Assembly (NCBI RefSeq): GCF_000333035.1
Contig: NZ_BANU01000014.1
Span: forward strand, 62,001-126,000
Source of the DNA: Gordonia sihwensis NBRC 108236
GTDB taxonomy: Bacteria; Actinomycetota; Actinomycetes; Mycobacteriales; Mycobacteriaceae
Direction: 5' to 3'
Length of the DNA stretch: 64,000 nt
Shown piece by piece: positions 1 through 8,252 of this stretch. The translations under genes and the position numbers were made by a program. Below the pieces are notes generated by a model. The model was given only the letters and a program-made list of their open reading frames with translations. It ran no database searches and was not told the DNA's origin. Each line of letters starts with the position of its first letter. Positions within the stretch are counted from its first letter, which is position 1.

Positions 1-390
1 GTGCCGCTCTCACTGCTGTCGGGCAGCTCCGGCACACTCGAATCGGCGGCGCTCACCCCGCACGACACCGAGATCCAACGGCACTTCCGCGACGTCGCAG
101 ACCATCTGACCACGGCGAACGACCTGGTCGTCGAGTACGACGAGCGCCTGACGGCACTGCTGAACGCCGCCGCGACCAAGGTCAGCACCCAGATGAACAC
201 CGACATGCGGAAGATCTCGGCGTGGGCCGCCATCGCCGCGGTCCCCACCGCGGCGGCGGGGATCTACGGGATGAACTTCGACTTCATGCCCGAACTCCAC
301 TACCGGTACAGCTACCCGCTGCTGCTGCTCACTCTGTTCGCGGTGTGCTTCACCCTGTGGCGGATCTTTCACCGCTCCCACTGGCTGTGA
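1..390 (+). CDS. corA: CorA-family divalent cation transporter, C-terminal part (cut by window edge)
   Basis: The last 129 residues of a CorA magnesium/cobalt channel; the gene begins before the window, so the GTG at base 1 is not a claimed start. The first ~75 visible residues are the end of the cytoplasmic helical stalk. Then come two closely spaced membrane helices, with the family signature YGMNF at about residues 89-93 at the end of the first. That loop forms the ion entrance in CorA pentamers. A short basic tail (FHRSHWL) follows the second helix, as usual. Position next to the sugABC-lpqY cluster matches Rv1239c of M. tuberculosis. The stop lies only 6 bases from the end of the convergent gene. 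Confidence 0.93.
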   Translation: MPLSLLSGSSGTLESAALTPHDTEIQRHFRDVADHLTTANDLVVEYDERLTALLNAAATKVSTQMNTDMRKISAWAAIAAVPTAAAGIYGMNFDFMPELHYRYSYPLLLLTLFAVCFTLWRIFHRSHWL

Positions 391-396
391 GCGACG

Positions 397-972
397 CTAC
401 GGCGACACCGCGGCCCGGCCGGGGTCGGTCACATCCGTGCCGGCCTCAGCCCACGCCGCGCGCAGCTCATCGGCGCCCTTGAGCCGCACCCATGCCGCTT
501 CGTTCGCGGTGATCGGCACCGCACGCAGGAAACGCACCGGATCGGCGGGGTCGTCGAGCGGCAGATCGGCGAACCGGTCGTCGCCGGTGAGGAGGAAGGC
601 CGAGCAGATCGCCCCGGCCCACAGCGGCTCCTGCAGGTCGATCAGCGAGTCCTCCGCCAGGATCAGCCCTTCGACGGCGGGCGCCGCGGCGAGCATGGCC
701 AGCGACTTGTGCAGTCCTTGCAGCGGCATGCTCGCGCGCAGGGTCACCGTCACCTCGGCTCGCGGTCCGCGGACCGGGTCGGGAGCGAAGTCGGCCGGAT
801 CGTGCATCGGGTGGCGTGCGCACCCCACCGTCACGTAGACCACTCGGTCGCCGTCGGCGAACCGCAGCACGTCGATCGGTTCGACGCCGAGAAAGGTGAC
901 CGACGCCCGCTGCGGCTCGCTGCCGACGGCGGCGGACACGTGGGCGATCACCCGATCGCTGACAGAACTCAC
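397..972 (-). CDS. Suppressor-of-fused (SUFU) domain protein
   Basis: A 191-residue soluble protein with no signal peptide or membrane segment. Its layout is that of bacterial SUFU-domain proteins: a strand-rich N-terminal half with RVVYVTVGCARHPM, and a C-terminal part with VRFLRAVPITANEAAW, where the I-T-x-x-E stretch is typical of the family. In bacteria these proteins have no settled function; some are immunity proteins of polymorphic toxins, others are lone genes like this one. It lies between sugC and corA. The GTG start at 972 lies inside an inverted repeat (967-1001) and has no clear ribosome site; another in-frame GTG at 951 is possible. Domain assignment is from recognition only. 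Confidence 0.75.
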   Translation of the reverse strand: MSSVSDRVIAHVSAAVGSEPQRASVTFLGVEPIDVLRFADGDRVVYVTVGCARHPMHDPADFAPDPVRGPRAEVTVTLRASMPLQGLHKSLAMLAAAPAVEGLILAEDSLIDLQEPLWAGAICSAFLLTGDDRFADLPLDDPADPVRFLRAVPITANEAAWVRLKGADELRAAWAEAGTDVTDPGRAAVSP

Positions 973-1001
973 CCCACCAGTTAAACACCGGTGGGGTGAG
1001 T
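967..1001 (-). terminator. 12-bp perfect inverted repeat after sugC
   Basis: ACTCACCCCACC (967-978) and its exact complement GGTGGGGTGAGT (990-1001) flank an 11-base loop. It begins 35 bases after the sugC stop and could end the lpqY-sugABC transcript. There is no run of T after it, which is common for actinobacterial terminators. It also covers the start codon of the downstream SUFU gene, so it could instead affect that gene's translation. Confidence 0.5.
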
Positions 1002-1035
1002 CGGATCGGTGCGGGGCCGTGCCCGGCGCACGGCC

Positions 1036-2205
1036 TCAGCGCAGGCTGACGCCGCTCGCGGTGTCGAAGACGTGCATCCGTGCCGGGTTCAGCGCCAGGG
1101 TGAGCGTCTCGCCCCTGCGGGCCTGGGTGTAGGGCGACAGCCGGGCCACCTTCTGCCCGCCCGCGGTGGTGGAACCGAGGTCCTCTGCCAGCTTCGAGAG
1201 CACCTGCGTCGCCGAGTCGGGCGCCTGCCAGCCGAAGTACACGTACTTGTCCGACCCCATCGACTCCACGAGGTCGACCGTGATCGGAAAGCTGAGGAAG
1301 CCGGCCAACTCGGCCTCGTGCGTCAGCGCCGCGTCCACCAGGTGCTCCGGCCGGATGCCCAGCAGCACCTCGCCGTTGCTGTCGGCCTGGCGCGCACGGC
1401 CGGCGATCTCGTTGTAGTCGGGGAACTCGATGTGGCCGATGGCGGTGTCCGCGCCGGTCGCGGTCAGCCTGCCCGGGAGGAAGTTCATGGCCGGCGAGCC
1501 GATGAATCCGGCCACGAACAGGTTGGCCGGGCGGTCGTAGAGCTCCTGCGGCGCGCCGACCTGCTGGACGTAGCCCGCGCGCATCACCACGACGCGGTCG
1601 CCGAGCGTCATGGCCTCGGTCTGGTCGTGGGTCACGTACACGGTCGTCGTCCCCAACCGGGCCTGCAGCGAGGCGATCTCGGTACGCATCTGGACACGCA
1701 GCTTCGCGTCGAGGTTCGACAGCGGCTCGTCCATCAGGAACGCATTGGGCGTGCGGACGATGGCCCGACCCATCGCGACGCGCTGACGCTGACCGCCCGA
1801 CAGGTTGGCGGGCTTGCGGTCGAGGTACTCGGTGAGGTCGAGCATCGCGGCGGCCTCGTCGACGCGGCGGGCGATCTCGGCCTTGTCCATCTTCGCGAGG
1901 CTGAGCGGGAAGGCGATGTTCTGCCGCACCGACATGTGCGGGTACAGCGCGTAGCTCTGGAAGACCATCGCGATGTCCCGGTCCTTCGGGGCCACCTCGT
2001 TCATCCGCTTGCCGCCGATACGCAGCTCACCGGACGTGATGTCCTCGAGACCGGCGATCATGTTCAGCGTCGTCGACTTGCCGCAGCCCGACGGTCCCAC
2101 CAGGATGACGAACTCGCCTTCGGCGATGTTCAGGTTCACCCCGTGCACGGCGATCGAGCCGTCCGGGTACTGCTTGGAGACGTTCTCCAGAACGATGTCG
2201 GCCAT
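1036..2205 (-). CDS. sugC: Trehalose ABC importer ATPase SugC
   Basis: A 389-residue ABC ATPase of the MalK/UgpC group. Visible are Walker A GPSGCGKST (about residues 37-45), the Q-loop VFQSYALYPHMS, the signature LSGGQRQRVAMGRA, Walker B with DEPLSNLD and the H-loop VYVTHDQTEAM. The ~150-residue C-terminal extension with GIRPEHL is the regulatory OB-fold typical of sugar importers. It would power uptake of trehalose released during mycolate transfer, as in M. tuberculosis LpqY-SugABC. It is the last gene of the operon, 3 bases after sugB. Substrate is inferred from gene order and operon identity; another disaccharide is possible. Confidence 0.93.
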   Translation of the reverse strand: MADIVLENVSKQYPDGSIAVHGVNLNIAEGEFVILVGPSGCGKSTTLNMIAGLEDITSGELRIGGKRMNEVAPKDRDIAMVFQSYALYPHMSVRQNIAFPLSLAKMDKAEIARRVDEAAAMLDLTEYLDRKPANLSGGQRQRVAMGRAIVRTPNAFLMDEPLSNLDAKLRVQMRTEIASLQARLGTTTVYVTHDQTEAMTLGDRVVVMRAGYVQQVGAPQELYDRPANLFVAGFIGSPAMNFLPGRLTATGADTAIGHIEFPDYNEIAGRARQADSNGEVLLGIRPEHLVDAALTHEAELAGFLSFPITVDLVESMGSDKYVYFGWQAPDSATQVLSKLAEDLGSTTAGGQKVARLSPYTQARRGETLTLALNPARMHVFDTASGVSLR

Positions 2206-2208
2206 GGG

Positions 2209-3039
2209 TTATCCCTTCACCGCGCCGGAGGTGAGGCCGGCGACGATACGACGTTGGAAGAAGAGCACGAAGATGATGATCGGAATGGTGATGACGACGG
2301 CCGCTGCGGCGATGACCCCGGTGGGCTCCTCGAACTGACTGCTGCCCGTGAACTGAGAGATCGCGACGGGCGCCGTCTCCGCGTTCTCGGTGGAGGTCAG
2401 CGACAACGCCAGAAGCAGGTCGTTCCACGCGAAGATGAAGACCAGGATCGCGGCGGTCACCACGCCCGGCGCCGCCAGCGGGACGATCACGCGGCGGAAC
2501 GCCTGAGCCGGCGTGGCTCCGTCCATCTGCGCGGCCTTCTCCAGGTCCCATGGGATCTCCCGGAAGAACGCCGAGAGGGTGTAGATCGCCAGCGGCAGCG
2601 CGAAGGCCACGTAGGGCAGGATCAGACCGAGCCACGTGTCGAACAGGCCGAGCCGGCGTTCGATGTTGAACAGCGGCGTCACCAGTGAGATCTGCGGGAA
2701 CATCGCGATCAGCAGGGCCGCTCCGATGAGCAGCTTCTTCCCGCGGAACTCGAGCCGCGCGACCGCGTAGGCGGCCATGGTTCCCAGCAGCACGGCGATC
2801 ACCGTGGTGATCAGGCCGATGCCGATCGAGTTGATCAGCGCCGACGTGAACAGGCTGGTGTCGAAGATTCCCTTGTAGTTGTCGAAGGTCCACTGCTTCG
2901 GGATGAAGCTGCCGTCGGTCACACTGCCGGTCGGCTTGAACGACAGGCTGATGATCCACCACAGCGGGATGATCGCGTAGAGGACCACCAGAACATTGGC
3001 GACGCTCCAGCCGACTTTACGGCGAATGCTCGCATCCAT
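2209..3039 (-). CDS. sugB: Trehalose ABC importer permease SugB
   Basis: A 276-residue inner-membrane permease of the MalG/SugB type with six predicted helices. The conserved EAA loop appears as [20 protein letters not shown] around residues 185-205; this is where the SugC ATPase docks. The N-terminus [21 protein letters not shown] is the first helix. Its stop lies 3 bases before sugC and its start 6 bases after sugA, so the three are one transcript. It forms the heterodimeric pore with SugA. Confidence 0.93.
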   Translation of the reverse strand: MDASIRRKVGWSVANVLVVLYAIIPLWWIISLSFKPTGSVTDGSFIPKQWTFDNYKGIFDTSLFTSALINSIGIGLITTVIAVLLGTMAAYAVARLEFRGKKLLIGAALLIAMFPQISLVTPLFNIERRLGLFDTWLGLILPYVAFALPLAIYTLSAFFREIPWDLEKAAQMDGATPAQAFRRVIVPLAAPGVVTAAILVFIFAWNDLLLALSLTSTENAETAPVAISQFTGSSQFEEPTGVIAAAAVVITIPIIIFVLFFQRRIVAGLTSGAVKG

Positions 3040-3045
3040 CGGTGG

Positions 3046-4257
3046 TCACCTCCCCTCGTCGTCGGAGCCGGGGGCGGCGGTGCCGAACCCCTTGATGAAC
3101 ACGAAAGCGATGATGGCGACGCACAGGAAGATCAGGATGCTGATCGCCGAGCCGACACCGAGATTGAAGGCCTTGAAGAGGTTGTCGTAGCCGAGCATCG
3201 ACACCGACCCTGTGCCGTTGGAGCCGGCCGTCAGGACGTAGATGTTGTCGAAGATGCGGAACGCGTCCAGCGTGCGGAAGAGCAGCGCGACGAGGATCGC
3301 CGGCTTCATCAGCGGCAGGATGATGCGGAAGAGCCGGGTCCACGCGCCCGCGCCGTCGAGTTGGGCGGCCTTGAGGAGGTCGTCCGGCACCAATGCCAGC
3401 CCGGCGAGCAGCAACAGCGCCATGAACGGCGTCGTCTTCCACACCTCGGCCAGGATGATGATGAACAGCGACGGCCACTGCTGGGTGAGCGGCGCGGAGC
3501 CGTCCGGGAGCAGGTTGGCCAGGTAGCCGGTGCCCGGCGTCCACGCGTAGTACCAGGAGAACGCCGCGGCGACCGTCACGATGCCGTACGGGATGAGGAC
3601 CACGGTGCGGACCACGCCCCGGCCGAACAGGGTCCGGTGCATGACGAGGGCGATCGCCATGCCCAGCACCAGTTCGATCAGCACCGACACCAGGGTGATG
3701 AACACGGTCACGCCCAGCGCCGACCACCAGTAGCCGTCCGAGAGGACGGTGCCGTAGTTCGACAGGCCGATGAACTTCTGCTCGTCCGGCGCGGTCAGCG
3801 TCGCCTTGTTGAGCGAGAGCCAGAAGGCGTAGACGATCGGGTAACCGGTCACCAGCGCCATGACGATCGCCGCGGGTGCGATGAGCCAGTACGCCAGACG
3901 TCGCTCCGACGACTTGCGTCCAGTCGCCTTCGGCGCCAGGGGCGCCAGCTGCGCCGGAGTGGGACCGGTGTCGAGGATCTCAGACATCGAACCTCCGTTC
4001 ATTCCAGGCCCGGCGGGAGTCGCTCCGGCGGCAGCCGCGGCCATCGCGGTCTCGGGCACGGCCTGCGGCATCGGTGGGTGCGGCGGTGGCGGGGCGGGTT
4101 CATCGGGTCGGGGTGCCGCGGCCTCCGGCGGCACCCATACGTCGGAGTGCACCGGCTCGGCGCCGTCGCGGGAGTGCTGACCGTGCCCGTCCCCCGAGAC
4201 GCCTTCCCCGTCACGGGGTTCCGGCGACCGCTGGTCGTCGTGCTTGTCGTCGCTCAC
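3046..4257 (-). CDS. sugA: Trehalose ABC importer permease SugA with long disordered N-terminus
   Basis: Residues ~115-403 are a MalF/SugA-type permease with six helices and the EAA loop DLLKAAQLDGAGAWTRLFRI. The first ~90 residues are unusual: hydrophilic, rich in Asp, His, Pro and Ala, with no predicted structure. The chosen ATG at 4257 overlaps the lpqY stop by four bases (ATGA), which favours coupled translation. An internal ATG at 3987 has a clear GGAGG four bases upstream and would give a 313-residue protein, close to the ~307 residues of tuberculosis SugA. Both starts could be used. The permease itself is certain; the extension is not. Confidence 0.88.
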   Translation of the reverse strand: MSDDKHDDQRSPEPRDGEGVSGDGHGQHSRDGAEPVHSDVWVPPEAAAPRPDEPAPPPPHPPMPQAVPETAMAAAAAGATPAGPGMNGGSMSEILDTGPTPAQLAPLAPKATGRKSSERRLAYWLIAPAAIVMALVTGYPIVYAFWLSLNKATLTAPDEQKFIGLSNYGTVLSDGYWWSALGVTVFITLVSVLIELVLGMAIALVMHRTLFGRGVVRTVVLIPYGIVTVAAAFSWYYAWTPGTGYLANLLPDGSAPLTQQWPSLFIIILAEVWKTTPFMALLLLAGLALVPDDLLKAAQLDGAGAWTRLFRIILPLMKPAILVALLFRTLDAFRIFDNIYVLTAGSNGTGSVSMLGYDNLFKAFNLGVGSAISILIFLCVAIIAFVFIKGFGTAAPGSDDEGR

Positions 4258-5711
4258 GGGATGATCCCCTCGCCGTCGATGGCCTTCTGGACCTGCTCGG
4301 TGAGCTTGTCGACCATCTGTGCGGGATCCCAGGCGCCCACCGGCGCGAGGGTGGCGGTCACGAGCGTCGAGATCGCCTGGTATTGCGGCGACGCCGGCCG
4401 CGGCGCCGAGTGCTCGGATTCGAGCTGGGTGCGGATCACGTCGCCCATCGGATACGCGAGCTTGAAGTCCTTATCGTCGTAGATCGACGCGATGGTCGGC
4501 GGCGTTCCACCCGATATCGCGTACACCTTCTGCGCCTTCTCGCTGGTCATGCACTTCGCCGCCTCGAAGGCGAGCTCCGGCTGCCGGGAAGTGGATGCGA
4601 CGGCCACGTTCAGCCCGCCGGGCGTCGACTTCGCGGTCTTGCCGGGGAAGACACCCGGGTAGAGCGCGAAGTCGAAGTGCTTACGCATCTTGGCGTTGAT
4701 CGGAGCGAGCTGCGCGTCTGTCGGCGGATTGTCCTCGTCGGTGAGCAGAGTCTTGTACGGCGAGAGAACGTCCTGGAGGAAGGCGACGTCGCCGGTCGCA
4801 CCGTTGGTGCGCGCCGAAGCCCACACGAACGGCCAGTTGATCTCGAACGCCGCCTTGCCCGTCTCCATCCCGAGCCGGGCGGTGCCCTCGTCGGACTGGG
4901 TGATCGACGGGTCGTGCCCCGGCGCCGTGGCCACCGCCTTCATCACCTCGAGCGCCTTCAGCGTCGCCGCCCGGTGCTCCGGGGTGTCGCTGAGGGTCAC
5001 CTTGGACGCGTCGTTCGGATCGAGCACCGAACCACCGGCGCTGGCGAGCAGCGAGTTGAACCAGACCATCAGGCCCTCGTACTGCTTGGCCTGGACCATG
5101 ATCCAGCTCGGTCCGCCGGCCTTCTTGATGGCCTGCGTATCGCTGAGCATCTCATCCCAGGTCGCCGGCGCCCGCCGGCTGCCGAGCGTGTCCTTCATCA
5201 GGTCGGGCCGGTACCAGAGCAACTGGGTGTTGGTCCAGATCGGCATCGCGTACATGCGTTTGGCCGCGTCGTCGGGCCGCTGCCACATCGCTGTGGCCAC
5301 CGGGCCGCCGAGATTGGTCTTCTCGATCTCGGCCGCGGTGTCGTCCGGGACCGGCACGAGCCAGCCGGCGTTCGCGAACTCCGCGGTCCACACGACGTCC
5401 ATGCCCATCAGATCCAGGGTGTGGTCGTTTCCGGCCAGCCGCCTGGCCAACTGCAGTCGCTGATCGTCGGCGCTCTTGGGCAGGACGTTGGCCTGCAGCT
5501 TGTAGCGCCCGCCCGACTCCTCGGTACAGGTCTGCGCGAACTGCTTGATGTAATCGAAGCCGTCGGCCGGCGCATAGATGTTCAGAACACCCTGCTCGTA
5601 GCCCGTGGAGCAACCGGCCAGCATCGGCGCGGCGACCGCCGCCGCCACCGCCACTGCCGACAGCCGCCTGGCCAGAGATCGTCCCCTCGGCGCGGATCTA
5701 CCCTTGCTCAT
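4254..5711 (-). CDS. lpqY: Trehalose-binding lipoprotein LpqY
   Basis: A 485-residue extracellular solute-binding protein of family 1. It has a basic N-terminus, a hydrophobic stretch rich in Ala and Val, and the lipobox MLAGC at about residues 30-34, so the Cys is lipidated and the protein anchored outside the membrane. It would capture trehalose and deliver it to SugA/SugB. The ATG is preceded by an AGGAGG site ~11 bases upstream. First gene of lpqY-sugA-sugB-sugC, the same order as Rv1235-Rv1238. A 7-bp hairpin sits about 40 bases upstream in the leader. Confidence 0.92.
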   Translation of the reverse strand: MSKGRSAPRGRSLARRLSAVAVAAAVAAPMLAGCSTGYEQGVLNIYAPADGFDYIKQFAQTCTEESGGRYKLQANVLPKSADDQRLQLARRLAGNDHTLDLMGMDVVWTAEFANAGWLVPVPDDTAAEIEKTNLGGPVATAMWQRPDDAAKRMYAMPIWTNTQLLWYRPDLMKDTLGSRRAPATWDEMLSDTQAIKKAGGPSWIMVQAKQYEGLMVWFNSLLASAGGSVLDPNDASKVTLSDTPEHRAATLKALEVMKAVATAPGHDPSITQSDEGTARLGMETGKAAFEINWPFVWASARTNGATGDVAFLQDVLSPYKTLLTDEDNPPTDAQLAPINAKMRKHFDFALYPGVFPGKTAKSTPGGLNVAVASTSRQPELAFEAAKCMTSEKAQKVYAISGGTPPTIASIYDDKDFKLAYPMGDVIRTQLESEHSAPRPASPQYQAISTLVTATLAPVGAWDPAQMVDKLTEQVQKAIDGEGIIP

Positions 5712-5749
5712 CTCGCTGCCAGCCTCCTGCCTGTCGGCCTCGTCTAAGA

Positions 5750-5768
5750 ATCAGCTGTGAAAGCTGAT
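5750..5768 (-). promoter_or_regulatory. Small hairpin in the lpqY leader
   Basis: ATCAGCT (5750-5756) and AGCTGAT (5762-5768) form a 7-bp stem with a five-base loop, 39-57 bases before the lpqY start. It could be an operator for a sugar regulator or an mRNA hairpin. The rest of 5712-5848 shows no feature I can name. Confidence 0.35.
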
Positions 5769-5848
5769 GCGGGCCTTAGGTTATCCCACGACAGGTGACA
5801 TAGCGCACACGATGGCACATCGGCGCGCCCGAGACGGCGGAGGAGCGG

Positions 5849-6325
5849 TCAGAGAGCCAGTTTGGCGAGCATGTCGCGCGCCTGTTCCGCGGTGCGCGGA
5901 TCGCACAGCACGTCGTACCGTCCGGCGACCAGTTGCATGGTGGAGGTGAAGTCACGCTGGCCGCGGGTGGCCGCGTACGGGATGGCGGCGCTGATCAGCC
6001 CGAACACCATGCCGGCGAGCACGCCGAAGAGGATCGGCGTCCACGACGTCCCGACCACCAGTGAGACGAGTGCGCCGAAGAACAGGCCCAGCCAGGCGCC
6101 GGACCCGATGCCTCCCGCGATCACCTTGCCCCAGGTGAGTCGTCCGAGGACTTTCTCGACCTGCATCAGGTCGACGCCGACGATCGTCAGATTGTCGACC
6201 TGGAATTCGTTGTCGGACAAGTAGTCCACCGCGCGCTGGGCCTGCGCGTAGGTGTCGTAGGACCCTACCGGCCAGCCCTTCGGCGGCGTCGGCAATCCCG
6301 GCATCGGTCGCATTGGGTTCGTCAC
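5849..6325 (-). CDS. Small membrane protein, general-stress-protein 17M/YflT-like
   Basis: A 158-residue protein. The N-terminal ~60 residues (GSYDTYAQAQRAVDYLSDN and VDNLTIVGVDLMQVEKVLG) resemble the YflT/GSP17M domain, a ferredoxin-like fold often found with heat-shock or general stress genes. Two glycine-rich membrane helices follow (about residues 68-92 and 96-115). A C-terminal segment GRYDVLCDPRTAEQARDMLA resembles the end of the same domain. It sits where Rv1234 sits in M. tuberculosis, upstream of lpqY on the same strand. Role unknown; membrane location is predicted from the helices. Confidence 0.7.
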   Translation of the reverse strand: MTNPMRPMPGLPTPPKGWPVGSYDTYAQAQRAVDYLSDNEFQVDNLTIVGVDLMQVEKVLGRLTWGKVIAGGIGSGAWLGLFFGALVSLVVGTSWTPILFGVLAGMVFGLISAAIPYAATRGQRDFTSTMQLVAGRYDVLCDPRTAEQARDMLAKLAL

Positions 6326-6350
6326 TTCGGCTCCTGAGCTCGGCTCACTT

Positions 6351-6356
6351 TAGGCT
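6351..6356 (+). promoter_or_regulatory. -10 element TAGGCT, leaderless start of the MgtE-N/CBS gene
   Basis: TAGGCT fits the actinobacterial -10 pattern TAnnnT and ends six bases before the ATG at 6363. Transcription would start at or next to the start codon. No ribosome site is visible. Confidence 0.5.
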
Positions 6357-6362
6357 TGACGT

Positions 6363-7643
6363 ATGACGCCCGCCCTCAAGGTCTTCGTCGCCAGACTAGT
6401 CGGCCTCGCCGTTCTCGGCCCTGATGGTGAATCAATCGGTCGGGTCCGGGACGTCGTGATCTCCATGCACATGCCGGGCAAACAGCCGCGCGCGCTCGGG
6501 CTCGCCGTCGAACTCACCACGCGCAGACGCATTTTCGTGCCGATGCTGCGTGTGACGAGCATCGAGCCCGACGCCGTCACCCTGACCACCGGACACGTGA
6601 ATCTGCGACGCTTGCGGGTGCGCCCGAACGAGGCGTTGGCGGTGGGTCAGATCCTCGACACCCGGGTCCGCACCGACGATCCGGACTACCCCGAACTGCA
6701 CGATGTGGACCTGACGGTGGTGGATCTGGCGATCGAGCAGAACCGCAGCCGCGACTGGATGGTCAGCCGCGTGGCGCTGCGCACCACCCGCAAGGGCCTG
6801 CGCAGGCGCGGCGAGACGATCGTCGTGCAGTGGCGCCACGTCCGCGGCATGAACCGTCTGGAACTCTCTCGCCCGGGACAGGGCGTGGAGATGGCCCTGG
6901 CGCAGTTCGAGGACATGCGTGCGCCCGACGTCGCCAACGCGCTTCGCGAACTGCCGGTGAAGCGGCGCGACGAGATCGCCGCGGCGCTCGACAACGAGCG
7001 TCTCGCGGACGTGCTGCAGGAGATGCCCACCGACGATCAGACCGCGATTCTCGGCAGCATGGAGCCCGACCGCGCCGCCGACGTCCTCGAAGCGATGGAC
7101 CCCGACGACGTCGCCGACCTGATGGGTGAACTGCCCCAGGCCGAAGCCGAGGCGTTCCTGTCCCGGATGGACCCGGAGGACTCCGAATCCGTCCGGCGGC
7201 TGCTGCTGCACTCCCCCGACACCGCCGGCGGCGTCATGACGCCGGAACCCCTGATCGTCACCGCGAACGCGACGGTGTCCGAGGCGCTGGCCCGGGTGCG
7301 CGACCCGGACGTGAACTCGGCGGCCGCGAGCATGGTCTTCGTCGTCCGCCCGCCGACCAACACCCCCACCGGGAAGTTCCTCGGCGCGGTGCACACGCAG
7401 GCACTGCTCCGAGAGCCGCCGGCCAATCTGGTGGGCGGCATCCTCGACAAGGAGATGCCGCGACTGCTCCCCGACGACTCGCTGGAGAAGATGACCCGGT
7501 TCTTCGCCACCTACAATCTGGTCTGCGCACCGGTGATCGACGAAGCCGATCACCTCCTCGGCGCCGTCGTCGTCGACGACCTCCTCGATGCCCTGCTCCC
7601 GCGCGACTGGCGCGAGACCGACCCCGAAGGGACCGCTCCATGA
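6363..7643 (+). CDS. PRC-barrel / MgtE N-terminal / CBS domain protein
   Basis: A 426-residue soluble protein. Residues ~10-100 look like a PRC-barrel (LGPDGESIGRVRDVVISM), ~150-270 are the superhelical MgtE intracellular domain (LADVLQEMPTDDQTAILGSM, then LMGELPQAEAEAFLSRMDPE) and ~280-420 are a CBS pair beginning near VMTPEPLIVTANATVSEAL. In MgtE magnesium channels these two modules sense Mg2+ and close the pore, but the membrane domain is absent here, so it is at most a sensor or regulatory partner. It resembles Rv1232c. The stop overlaps the next ATG by four bases. Partner and ligand are not known. Confidence 0.85.
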   Translation: MTPALKVFVARLVGLAVLGPDGESIGRVRDVVISMHMPGKQPRALGLAVELTTRRRIFVPMLRVTSIEPDAVTLTTGHVNLRRLRVRPNEALAVGQILDTRVRTDDPDYPELHDVDLTVVDLAIEQNRSRDWMVSRVALRTTRKGLRRRGETIVVQWRHVRGMNRLELSRPGQGVEMALAQFEDMRAPDVANALRELPVKRRDEIAAALDNERLADVLQEMPTDDQTAILGSMEPDRAADVLEAMDPDDVADLMGELPQAEAEAFLSRMDPEDSESVRRLLLHSPDTAGGVMTPEPLIVTANATVSEALARVRDPDVNSAAASMVFVVRPPTNTPTGKFLGAVHTQALLREPPANLVGGILDKEMPRLLPDDSLEKMTRFFATYNLVCAPVIDEADHLLGAVVVDDLLDALLPRDWRETDPEGTAP

Positions 7644-8149
7644 GTCCTTCCGGACGCCATCTCGACACTCCGAGCCCTCGTCGCAGCCGGTTCAACGTCA
7701 ATCTCGACTCCGACGTGGTGGGCGTGTACTCCGAGCGGATCGCCCGCTTCCTCGGCACCGGCCGGTACCTGCTAATCCAGACCGTGATCGTGGTGATCTG
7801 GGTGCTTCTCAACGTGGGCCTGTTCGCCTTCGAATGGGATCCGTACCCGTTCATCCTCCTCAATCTGGCCTTCTCCACTCAGGCCGCGTACGCCGCGCCG
7901 CTGATCCTGCTGGCACAGAACCGCCAGGAGAACCGGGACCGTGTCTCGCTCGAGGAGGACCGCGCCCGCGCCGCCCAGACCAAGGACGACACCGAGTTCC
8001 TGGCCCGTGAACTCGCCGCCGTGCGGCTCGCGGTCGGCGATACCGTCACCCGCGACTATCTGCGCCGCGAACTCGACGATCTGGTCGACGAACTGGTGGA
8101 ACGGATTTCGGCACGCGCGGGCAAGGGTGAAGAACCGGATCCGACATGA
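7640..8149 (+). CDS. DUF1003 membrane protein
   Basis: A 169-residue protein with two membrane helices, VIVVIWVLLNVGLFAFEW and a second that starts at PYPFILLNLAFSTQAAYAAP. The signature of DUF1003 is clear: NLAFSTQAAYAAPLILLAQN followed by RQENRDR. The C-terminal third is a charged helix, probably coiled coil (LAREL..VRLAVG..VTRDYLRREL). It overlaps the MgtE-N/CBS gene by ATGA, and the pair is conserved in mycobacteria (Rv1232c-Rv1231c), which suggests a shared job near the membrane. Function unknown. Confidence 0.85.
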   Translation: MSPSGRHLDTPSPRRSRFNVNLDSDVVGVYSERIARFLGTGRYLLIQTVIVVIWVLLNVGLFAFEWDPYPFILLNLAFSTQAAYAAPLILLAQNRQENRDRVSLEEDRARAAQTKDDTEFLARELAAVRLAVGDTVTRDYLRRELDDLVDELVERISARAGKGEEPDPT

Positions 8150-8252
8150 CCGGAGGAAACGCTGCATGTATGCTGGCTCACAGTCGTCGGGGGGATGATC
8201 GCAGACTCCCCCTGATTCGACGTGAACGACACGCCGAATGCAGTGAGAGTCG

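Noticed and set aside
1009-2688. Long open frame opposite sugC/sugB
   Set aside because: It mirrors sugC codon structure on the other strand; high GC makes such frames common. The residues are low-complexity Arg/Gly/Val/His and show no domain.
8160-8252. c-di-AMP (ydaO) riboswitch before the lytic transglycosylase gene
   Set aside because: Such genes often carry one, and a GGGGGA/TCCCCC hairpin is present, but the gap is too short and the conserved ydaO segments are missing.
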